64,000 nt of DNA from Agarivorans sp. Toyoura001 (GTDB taxonomy: Bacteria; Pseudomonadota; Gammaproteobacteria; Enterobacterales; Celerinatantimonadaceae), in NCBI RefSeq assembly GCF_005405585.1, contig NZ_BJEQ01000004.1:62001-126000 (forward strand). Direction: 5' to 3'. The translations under genes and the position numbers were made by a program. This document shows, piece after piece, positions 17,015 to 23,773 of this stretch; position 1 is the stretch's first letter, and the number at the start of each line of letters is the position of its first letter. Under the pieces are notes generated by a model, which made no database searches, was not told where the DNA came from, and saw only the letters and a list, made by a program, of their open reading frames with translations.

Positions 17015-17278
17015 TGTGATTGACTTGCATTTAAATTGAAGAAAATACTCATTCATTTCTACGACTTCCCAGCCATCAGATTCATGTACTGGCATTAGAA
17101 ATACCCAATCCATTTTATTTTCATGAATAGTATATTTAAGATGAGCATCACTTCCGTCTAGTTTATGCCAAATATCAGCTACTTTTGTTTCTTGAAACCT
17201 TTCTTCTGCTGTAATGTATAAATTACCACTCAGAACTACATCTTGAGGTTTTTTTACTAAGCCAAATTCAACGATCAC
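17012..17278 (-). CDS. Cassette-borne hypothetical protein
   Basis: An 88-residue acidic protein with a GTG start and AAGGA at good spacing. It has no signal peptide or membrane segment. Two aromatic stretches (KMDWVFLMPV and DGWEVVEMNEYFLQF) suggest a small beta-rich fold. The stop lies in attC-2 and the start is 21 bases from a GTTATG core at 17299-17302, so the gene fills a complete cassette. I do not recognise a family; many integron cassettes encode such orphans. Confidence 0.7.
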   Translation of the reverse strand: MIVEFGLVKKPQDVVLSGNLYITAEERFQETKVADIWHKLDGSDAHLKYTIHENKMDWVFLMPVHESDGWEVVEMNEYFLQFKCKSIT

Positions 17279-17607
17279 TGATTAATCCTTTTCTCACATA
17301 ACAACTTATCATACATTTTAAAAGACCAAGGTATCACTTTTCCTAAGCTGCATCAGCCACCTAGCTCGAAAAATAACAAAAGCATCAGCACGAAAGAATG
17401 CAAGCCTTTGCGGAAAGAAGGAATCACAGTTCGCATGTGTATAAATACAGAGCTTCGTCCAAAAATAGAAAATTGAGGGTTGCATAGCTTTATTAAGAGT
17501 AGTGTTTTGGGAGCGGCAACTCGTAATGGGGCAAAAACATTTCATACATTCGACAGCCAAGACTGTGCTTTTAAATCCCATTATCTTCGCCGAGTCGCGC
17601 AAATGAA

Positions 17608-17662
17608 CAAGGGAGCAGAGTTGAAGTCTGTTTGAGCATAGCGAGTTACTTCAACTCCCTTG
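17608..17662. repeat. Interrupted inverted repeat
   Basis: CAAGGGAG-CAGA-GTTGAAGT (17608-17627) pairs with ACTTCAACTCCCTTG (17648-17662), leaving four bases bulged. GCGCA and TGCGC flank the arms and extend the pairing. The loop is about 20 bases. Confidence 0.6.
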
Positions 17663-17717
17663 TGAATGCGCAACGGAGGATCTAAGAAGATGCAGGGCGA
17701 GTTTTCTTTTTGCTTCG

Positions 17718-17760
17718 TTTTTCTTTGCTCGTCAAAGAAAAATGACGTCGCCGCAGGCGA
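17718..17760. repeat. Two adjacent hairpins (TTTTTCTTTG/CAAAGAAAAA and TCGCC/GGCGA)
   Basis: The first has perfect 10-bp arms at 17718-17727 and 17733-17742. The second has 5-bp arms at 17748-17752 and 17756-17760. Together with the inverted repeat at 17608 they form a compact hairpin cluster. Confidence 0.5.
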
Positions 17761-17861
17761 AAGCTTTTACTCTATAGCTAACACATAGAAGGGCATAAGC
17801 GAGCTATCCATTACCTTAGCTAAACCTAGTCATCTACAATTTGTTGTTTTTAAAACATAAA

Positions 17862-17886
17862 AAAGGCCGCTTAACTAGCGGCCTTT
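17862..17886 (-). terminator. Terminator of the PL7 alginate lyase gene
   Basis: AAAGGCCGCT and AGCGGCCTTT pair around TAACT; on the minus strand a T-run follows. It lies 32 bases past the stop codon. Confidence 0.88.
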
Positions 17887-17917
17887 GTCTGCTTGTTAGA
17901 TACTCTGAAAGCTCAAC

Positions 17918-19366
17918 TTATGGGTTGTAGTTATCGTGAGTATTGGTCAATTTATAGAACGTTACTTTTGCGTAGTCACTATCGTTACTGCTGTTGTCTT
18001 GCAGGTAGATGCCGGCTTTAAAGTACATGTAGTTGCTGGAATCATCATATCCACTGCCAGACATGTTGATCGTTTTGCTGGCGAGTTGGCTGCCATTTTG
18101 GCTGATCTTGGCAGTAAGTGAGTCGCCATTCACCGTAATGGTATAAGAGAACTCTTCGTTCAAGGCGATACCGTTTGATGGGTTAGAGGTGCTGTTTAAA
18201 TCACCGTTTGAACTCACCATGCTGCCTAGTAGGTTGTACCACGTTTCGTTACCACCGTCTGATTTCGACGTTTCGTGGGCAAAGTAAATAGCACCATTAC
18301 TGTTACCCGGTAGTTTGTGGTAGTAAAGGCGGATAGGTTCGTTCCCTTCTGCATGAATTTGCCCAATCACAATTCGCCCCACTTGCTCGTTGTTTGAGCT
18401 TGTTGTGGTCACGTGATTTACCGCAAGGGTTGCGTCTAGTACGCCGTCAATGCCGCCAAAAGCGCTTTGGCTGCTGCTTGGTATGCTTGAAAACGCCCAG
18501 TTGTTGTCTTTTCCGCTGGTAGAATACGAGGTATTTCCGCGGCGCAACATTTCACGCAATTCGGTGCGTACATACTTTGTGCCGCTTGAGGTGGTGACCC
18601 CTTTAACCGGCGTGTAAAACACCATGCCGCCATCACTACCGGTATAAAAATAGGCATCTTCGTAACTGGCAGCTAGCTCAACTTCTTTTATCGAGGTGGC
18701 GTAACCATCACCCTCATCTTTTGGAATGCTTAAGTACCAATCCAATAAATCAAAATTTGCAGAAGGTGCTTTAGAGGCATCTAAGTTGTAGTCACCACCG
18801 CCGCTGCCGCCACCAGATGTATCATCGGTTCTGGTGAGTTCCCATTGCTGGTTAACATTGCTGCTACTTGAGTTCCAAAGGTAGAGTGATTGGCGTAAAG
18901 CCCCACCGCTATTACCATCAATAGAAAAGCCCGGAGCATTACGTTTTTCGATACGGTAGATTTCGGTACCACTGGTGACTTTTACTTTTTTCCAGTGTTG
19001 GTCATAGTTGCTTGCGTCACATGCTTCTAATGTAACGGCTTGATTTTTTGCACCGCCAGAACCACCGTCCCAACAAAGGCTGGTGCCTTCTTTTTTATAG
19101 GAGTAGTAACCATCACCATGGCTAATTTGCACCCAGTTTTGGTTGGTATTGGTGGTTTTGGTTGTCCATAGGTAAAGCTGCTGTCCTTCAACAGCACCGC
19201 CGTTTCCGTCTATAGAGTAGCCCGTTTCATTTTTTTGCATGTTGAACGTTGCAGCAGTTGCTAACGAAGAAGATAGCGCTAGAACAACAAAGCACACTGA
19301 TTTTTTCAGGGTGTTGTTGTTTAACAGGAACTTGTTCGATGCAGCGTGTTTATCAATAGGTTTCAT
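17918..19366 (-). CDS. Secreted PL7 alginate lyase with ricin-type lectin (CBM13-like) domain
   Basis: A 482-residue secreted enzyme from ATG 19366, chosen because AAGGATA precedes it; an upstream frame extension adds 16 residues without a ribosome-binding site. A signal peptide ends near SLATA. Residues about 40-180 form a ricin-B-type domain (repeated GYSIDGNGGAVEGQQLYLW and GFSIDGNSGGALRQSLYLW, each before QxW). A Gly/Ser linker leads to the PL7 catalytic domain with the three diagnostic motifs RTELREM, QIH and YFKAGIYLQ. It cleaves alginate by beta-elimination. It has its own terminator and no operon partner. Confidence 0.94.
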   Translation of the reverse strand: MKPIDKHAASNKFLLNNNTLKKSVCFVVLALSSSLATAATFNMQKNETGYSIDGNGGAVEGQQLYLWTTKTTNTNQNWVQISHGDGYYSYKKEGTSLCWDGGSGGAKNQAVTLEACDASNYDQHWKKVKVTSGTEIYRIEKRNAPGFSIDGNSGGALRQSLYLWNSSSSNVNQQWELTRTDDTSGGGSGGGDYNLDASKAPSANFDLLDWYLSIPKDEGDGYATSIKEVELAASYEDAYFYTGSDGGMVFYTPVKGVTTSSGTKYVRTELREMLRRGNTSYSTSGKDNNWAFSSIPSSSQSAFGGIDGVLDATLAVNHVTTTSSNNEQVGRIVIGQIHAEGNEPIRLYYHKLPGNSNGAIYFAHETSKSDGGNETWYNLLGSMVSSNGDLNSTSNPSNGIALNEEFSYTITVNGDSLTAKISQNGSQLASKTINMSGSGYDDSSNYMYFKAGIYLQDNSSNDSDYAKVTFYKLTNTHDNYNP

Positions 19367-19886
19367 CGCTAATATCCTTAATTGGAAAACCTTGTTGCTA
19401 AAGTAAATGTACATTTAGGTAAACTAAGACGAGCGGTTTTATCCTTAGCTTGCCCCACTATTTGTAGACCTACTGCTTACCTGCTTCTGTTAAGTAAATG
19501 GCCCTGTCATAAAATTGATAATCAACTTATGAAATTTAATGTTAGCGAGCTTAGTGATTAAAAAATCAGCTATTCATTGCAAAAGATAATTTTATAATAC
19601 AAAAATGCTTGTTTTGTGAACTAGTCATACAAATACGGAGGTGAACCTTGCTTGATGAGTATTTTGTACTATTGGGCTAGCAGTGTGAGTAGTGGTAGGT
19701 TTTTGTTGGCTAAGCTTTGGTATAAAGGTTTACTCAGCGTTTAACTTAGAGCTTAAGTGATTGTTTTCGTTAGTTCGCTACGGCGTTATTTATCTGTATT
19801 TGTATGATGTTTGTTGGTGTATGGATTGCCAGAAAAATCACCTGTTTGAAGTCAGTATCACCGAGCGTGAAATTTTGAATAACGGA

Positions 19887-19906
19887 GTTACTTAAGCTTA
19901 AGTAAC
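19887..19906. promoter_or_regulatory. Perfect 20-bp palindrome GTTACTTAAGCTTAAGTAAC before the SatD operon
   Basis: It reads identically on both strands and lies 73-92 bases upstream of the satD-like ATG, where an operator is expected. A related site follows 21 bases later. No T-tract is attached, so it is not a terminator. Confidence 0.6.
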
Positions 19907-19927
19907 TTTAAATGGTTACATTTGATT

Positions 19928-19949
19928 AAGTAACTAATTTGGGTTACTT
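19928..19949. promoter_or_regulatory. Second GTAAC/GTTAC inverted repeat before the SatD operon
   Basis: AAGTAAC and GTTACTT face each other across 8 bases. The half-site AAGTAAC/GTTACTT is the same as in the palindrome at 19887-19906, which supports binding by one protein at both places. Confidence 0.5.
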
Positions 19950-19978
19950 TTGTTCTATCAGTAAATACAGGCCTGAAT

Positions 19979-20641
19979 ATGCAACAAGTAGCAGTGCTTA
20001 CCGGAGACTTAGTTGGCTCTAGTGAGCTGAGTAGCGAAGACTTCGCCAAAGTTTTACAACGTTTAAGTGAACACTTAGCGCAAGCGAGTGAGCAATATCA
20101 GTGTCGCTACGAGATTTTTCGGGGTGATGCTTTTCAGTTAGTGCTAAACGACCCACGCAATGCCCTAGAGTGCGCGCTAAGCATTCGCTTAGGTTTAAAA
20201 GCTTATGGCAGTAATGCACAAAATTTTGATGCGCGAATAGGCATTGGTATTGGTAAAATTGACCCGTTGGCGGAGTATGTTTCTCGCTCAAATGGCGAAG
20301 CTTTTATTCTTTCTGGGCGCGGGCTTGATAGTTTAAAGCGCCATTACTTAGGCATTTTTAATAACAATGAGCAGTTTGTGCAGCGTATTGCCTTGTTAAC
20401 CAAGTTTGCCGATCGTCAAATACAAGAACTTACCGTTAGGCAGGCTAAGGCCTTATTCTTATATTGGCAATTGGCCGAGCCTAGCCATGCTGCCTTGGCC
20501 GAGCAACTAAGCAGTTCGCGGGTAAATGCCACTAAGCTGCTTAATCAGTCGCAATATCAATTGCTAGACGAGTACAAACACTTTTTTAAACAACTTATGG
20601 ATGAGTTTTACTATGGAACAGCTAGCACAATTCGCTCTTAG
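19979..20641 (+). CDS. SatD-family protein: cyclase-like domain plus probable HTH
   Basis: A 220-residue cytoplasmic protein. Residues 1-130 resemble a class III nucleotidyl cyclase homology domain: LTGDLVGSSEL (Asp10), EIFRGDAFQLVL (Asp50), RIGIGIGKI and GEAFILSGRGLDSL. Both metal-binding aspartates align, but the substrate Lys before GD and the Asn of the usual N-x3-R are replaced, so catalysis is doubtful. Residues about 155-210 (LTVRQAKALFLYWQL, LAEQLSSSRVNATKLLNQSQ) look like a winged HTH. It is first in an apparent operon with DUF3307 and RecQ genes. It may be a nucleotide-sensing regulator of that operon; this is inference. Confidence 0.8.
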   Translation: MQQVAVLTGDLVGSSELSSEDFAKVLQRLSEHLAQASEQYQCRYEIFRGDAFQLVLNDPRNALECALSIRLGLKAYGSNAQNFDARIGIGIGKIDPLAEYVSRSNGEAFILSGRGLDSLKRHYLGIFNNNEQFVQRIALLTKFADRQIQELTVRQAKALFLYWQLAEPSHAALAEQLSSSRVNATKLLNQSQYQLLDEYKHFFKQLMDEFYYGTASTIRS

Positions 20642-21356
20642 CATCGGCTTGGCCTATGTCTTGTTTGAGTTTTATTGTATACCTGCTAACTGGGCTAGCA
20701 ATATTCAGCAATTAAAATTTGCTGCGCCCAATTTATATGGCCGAGCACTGGTTCTAAGCTTGATATTTATATTGCTGGCTTGGGCTTTAATAGGTGCCAG
20801 TGTGTCTTTACTGGTAGCTACCGCAGCGCTGCTGGTGGCGAGTATATTAATTGGTGGCGTGAGCGCGTATTTACCCGATACAAGCCGCTACTTTATAGGC
20901 CGACAATTAGCGCAAATGCTGGTGTTATTGTTGCTGGTGGTAGAGTTAACGCAGTCATGGGAACAGGTAGACGAGTTAAGCCAAAAACTACTAGAACCAG
21001 GCCCTTTAGTTATTGCTTTAGCGTATCTACTGATACTTAGCCCAAGTTCTAAATTGTTGGCGTTAGTTCTACAGCGTTGGAGCCCAATTACCCATCAACC
21101 AGAGCAAAATTTGCCTATGGCTGGCCAGGCAATTGGCATGGTTGAGCGCAGCTTAGTTGTAACCTGTGTGTTGCTGCATCAGTTTGCGGCCATTGGTTTT
21201 ATTGTGGCGGCCAAATCAATCTTTAGGTTTGGTGACTTAACCGGGCAGTCAGACCGTAAACTCACCGAATACGTTATGCTGGGCACTTTGCTAAGTGTGG
21301 CTATTAGCGTATTTACTGGCTTAGCCGCGCACGCTTTGTACGATGCTTTTAGCTAA
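20613..21356 (+). CDS. DUF3307 family membrane protein
   Basis: A 247-residue polytopic inner-membrane protein with about six hydrophobic segments. The C-terminal block IGFIVAAKSIFRFGDL followed by DRKLTEYVMLGTLLS is diagnostic of DUF3307; the usual N-terminal His/Asp motif of that family is degenerate here. The start overlaps satD by 29 bases (an alternative ATG at 20601 overlaps by 41), which indicates coupling. SatD and DUF3307 proteins are known as neighbours in other bacteria; the function of the pair is not established. Confidence 0.82.
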   Translation: MEQLAQFALSIGLAYVLFEFYCIPANWASNIQQLKFAAPNLYGRALVLSLIFILLAWALIGASVSLLVATAALLVASILIGGVSAYLPDTSRYFIGRQLAQMLVLLLLVVELTQSWEQVDELSQKLLEPGPLVIALAYLLILSPSSKLLALVLQRWSPITHQPEQNLPMAGQAIGMVERSLVVTCVLLHQFAAIGFIVAAKSIFRFGDLTGQSDRKLTEYVMLGTLLSVAISVFTGLAAHALYDAFS

Positions 21357-21391
21357 ATTTTCTTTTTAAACACTCAACGAGTAAACACAAC

Positions 21392-23341
21392 ATGAGCGAC
21401 GCTTTATTATTCCAGTTACAACAAACCTTTGGCTTTGAAAGCTTCCGCCATGGGCAAGCCCCAGTGGTAGAACGTTTGCTGGAACAGCGCTCGTGTTTAG
21501 CGATATTTCCCACCGGTTCTGGTAAATCCTTGTGTTACCAATTCACCGCTTTACAGCTACCACACCTTACTTTGGTGGTGTCGCCTTTATTAGCTTTAAT
21601 TAAAGATCAGTTGGAGTTTTTACAAGCTAAAGGAATCGCCGCAGCCAGTTTAGATTCAACCCTAAGCCCAGAGCAAAGCAAGCAGGTAATGAGTGATATT
21701 CGTAGCGGTAAAACCAAGATTTTAATGGTCTCGGTAGAGCGTTTTAAAAATGAGCGTTTTCGCCAGTTTATTCAATCGGTGCCTATGTCGATGTTGGTGG
21801 TTGACGAAGCGCACTGTATTTCTGAGTGGGGCCATAACTTTCGACCAGATTACCTAAAGCTGCCACAGTATCGCCAAGAGCTTAATATTCCACTGGTGCT
21901 GCTGTTAACCGCCACCGCCACTAAAAAAGTAAAGTTAGATATGGCTGCGCGGTTTGCGATTAATGAGCAAGACATTGTACAAACTGGTTTCTATCGTCCT
22001 AATTTAGATTTGTCGGTGCAAGCCTGTAGCAGTGCCGACAGACATCAAACCTTAAGCCAATTTGTTAACCAGCAAAGTGGGGCAGGGATTGTTTACGTTA
22101 CCTTGCAGCACACCGCAGAAGAGGTGGCTAAACACCTGCAACAGCAAGGCATAAATGCGGTGGCCTACCATGCCGGTTTTGCCAACGAACAGCGCCAGCA
22201 AACTCAAAATGATTTTATGAATGACAAGGTGCAAGTGGTGGTAGCTACCATTGCCTTTGGCATGGGGGTAGATAAAAGCAATATTCGTTTTGTGGTGCAT
22301 TATGATCTGCCGAAGTCGATTGAGAATTACAGCCAAGAGATTGGCCGGGCAGGGCGCGATGGGCAATTGTCGCAGTGTTTAACGCTAGCAAATTTAGACG
22401 GCTTAACCACTGTAGAGAACTTTGTTTATGGTGATACGCCAGAATTAAGCGGCGTGGAGAGTGTGCTAAACACTATACGAGAAGAAAGCCAAAACCAGCA
22501 GTGGGAAGTACAAATAAATACCCTGTGCAACCTAAGCAATATTCGCCAATTACCCTTAAAAACCTTGTTGGTGCAGTTAGAAATACAAGGTTTAGTTAAA
22601 CCTTTATATGCTTACTATGCCGATTTTAAATACAAATTCTTACAAGACAAAAATGCCGTATTAGCGCGCTTTTCTGGCGAGCGCTTGCAATTCATTCAAG
22701 CCATTTTTGAACATACCCAAATGAAGAAAATTTGGGGAAGCCTTAATTTTGATACGCTGTATCAGCAATACCAAGCCGAGCGCTCAAGAGTCGTTGCCGC
22801 CTTAGAGTATTTGGCGGAGCAGGGCCTAATTGAACTGGAAACCAAAAAAATTACCGAAGTGTATCAAGTGAATACCCAAGCCTTAGCAGAGCCAGAATTA
22901 GCTAGCCGTTTAAGTGCTTACTTTAATGATACCCAAACCAAAGAGATAAAACGGATTGCTCAGCTCGTCCGCTTTTTTGAGCTAGATAGCTGCTTAAGCT
23001 ACCAGTTAGCGCGTTATTTTGATGATAACAATGCACCCCAGCAATGTGGCCATTGCAGCGTGTGCCGAGGTCAAGTGGTTAAATTAGCTTATTCCACCGC
23101 AAGCGTTGCATTAAACGACGGGCAAATACTGAGTGACTTACAAGCTTTACACCTGCACCTTAGTACTGGCAACAAAGCCAAGCTAAGCCCGATTATGGCC
23201 TGCCGCTTCTTAACCGGCATTACCAGCCCTTGGTCTACCAAATTTAAGCTACGTCAACTCAGTGGGTTTGGCCGTTGTGAGCACTTACCTTACGCAAGTA
23301 CGCTTCAGCAGGTAGAGCGACTTTGGCCGCAATTGGCTTAG
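21392..23341 (+). CDS. RecQ-family ATP-dependent DNA helicase
   Basis: A 649-residue SF2 helicase. Motif I is FPTGSGKS (Lys45), motif II is DEAH (138-141) followed by the aromatic-rich loop CISEWGHNFRPDY, motif III is TATAT and motif VI is QEIGRAGRDG. A zinc-binding RecQ-C-type module has Cys534, Cys552, Cys555 and Cys558 (CGHCSVC). No HRDC domain is evident at the end. It follows the DUF3307 gene by 35 bases on the same strand. RecQ enzymes unwind DNA 3'-5' in repair. Whether it is the cell's main RecQ or an accessory one cannot be told here. Confidence 0.93.
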   Translation: MSDALLFQLQQTFGFESFRHGQAPVVERLLEQRSCLAIFPTGSGKSLCYQFTALQLPHLTLVVSPLLALIKDQLEFLQAKGIAAASLDSTLSPEQSKQVMSDIRSGKTKILMVSVERFKNERFRQFIQSVPMSMLVVDEAHCISEWGHNFRPDYLKLPQYRQELNIPLVLLLTATATKKVKLDMAARFAINEQDIVQTGFYRPNLDLSVQACSSADRHQTLSQFVNQQSGAGIVYVTLQHTAEEVAKHLQQQGINAVAYHAGFANEQRQQTQNDFMNDKVQVVVATIAFGMGVDKSNIRFVVHYDLPKSIENYSQEIGRAGRDGQLSQCLTLANLDGLTTVENFVYGDTPELSGVESVLNTIREESQNQQWEVQINTLCNLSNIRQLPLKTLLVQLEIQGLVKPLYAYYADFKYKFLQDKNAVLARFSGERLQFIQAIFEHTQMKKIWGSLNFDTLYQQYQAERSRVVAALEYLAEQGLIELETKKITEVYQVNTQALAEPELASRLSAYFNDTQTKEIKRIAQLVRFFELDSCLSYQLARYFDDNNAPQQCGHCSVCRGQVVKLAYSTASVALNDGQILSDLQALHLHLSTGNKAKLSPIMACRFLTGITSPWSTKFKLRQLSGFGRCEHLPYASTLQQVERLWPQLA

Positions 23342-23773
23342 CGTGTAGCGAATTTGACACTGCTGATACGGCCTTAAAATCTTTAAGTTAAACATATACT
23401 GCTAATTTAATAATATATTTGAATTTTTATTCGATTGATTGTTATTAATATTTTTGTTCATAAAATAAATAATTGTTGGTAAAAAGGTCACTGTTGATCG
23501 TTGATAGCCTTTTCAAAAAGGAGTTCGGCGTTTTCAACACCACAAATAAAAACAAAAATATACAAGCAATAGGTCAACTAGCTTTTCAATTTCGGTGGCT
23601 ATTCACTGTTTTTGCATAGATTTTCCTAGTTTATACGTTCTTTGGTCACCACCATTTGGGTGGCCGGTTTAGTGCTAACTGATCTCACCCTAGTGGTGAG
23701 CTAATCGGTGCTGCGTAAGTTTGCACTAATCATTTATGCCGCAATACAGCGGTGATATTTAAGGACGAAGATC
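23342..23773. other. Upstream control region of the agarase gene
   Basis: 432 bases without a gene; the left half is very AT-rich. The right half holds two small inverted repeats, CCACC-ATTTG-GGTGG (23649-23663) and CTCACC-CTAGT-GGTGAG (23684-23700), 75-125 bases before the ATG. AAGGACGA serves as ribosome-binding site. These repeats could bind a regulator of agar use. Confidence 0.5.

Larger units (their letters stand above)
17303..17917. other. Gene-poor stretch with hairpins between cassettes and PL7 gene
   Basis: No convincing gene. The one long frame (17318-17602, minus) starts with TTG, lacks a ribosome-binding site and looks like chance. The right half holds three hairpins (17608-17662, 17718-17742, 17748-17760), then the PL7 terminator at 17862-17886. 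It has the look of a dispersed extragenic element, which would need a genome comparison to confirm. Confidence 0.6.
19367..19978. other. Long divergent control region between PL7 lyase and SatD operon
   Basis: About 610 bases with no supported gene. It holds a 12-bp inverted pair TCATACAAATAC/GTATTTGTATGA (19625-19636 and 19796-19807), and near the right end a perfect 20-bp palindrome and a second GTAAC/GTTAC inverted repeat. A 29-codon frame at 19655-19744 follows GGAGGTG but spacing is poor. Confidence 0.6.

Noticed and set aside
17303-17420. Possible third attC beyond the GTTATG core at 17299
   Set aside because: No matching GTTA core or complementary arm is found within 120 bases, so only the boundary core can be supported.
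17318-17602. 94-codon minus-strand frame beside the cassette array
   Set aside because: TTG start, no ribosome-binding site, unusual composition with scattered Cys, no relation to an attC site. Likely chance reading of an extragenic element.
19655-19744. 29-codon frame after a GGAGGTG sequence
   Set aside because: Spacing to ATG is about 13 bases, there is no recognisable peptide feature, and another start from GTG stops at once. Too little support.
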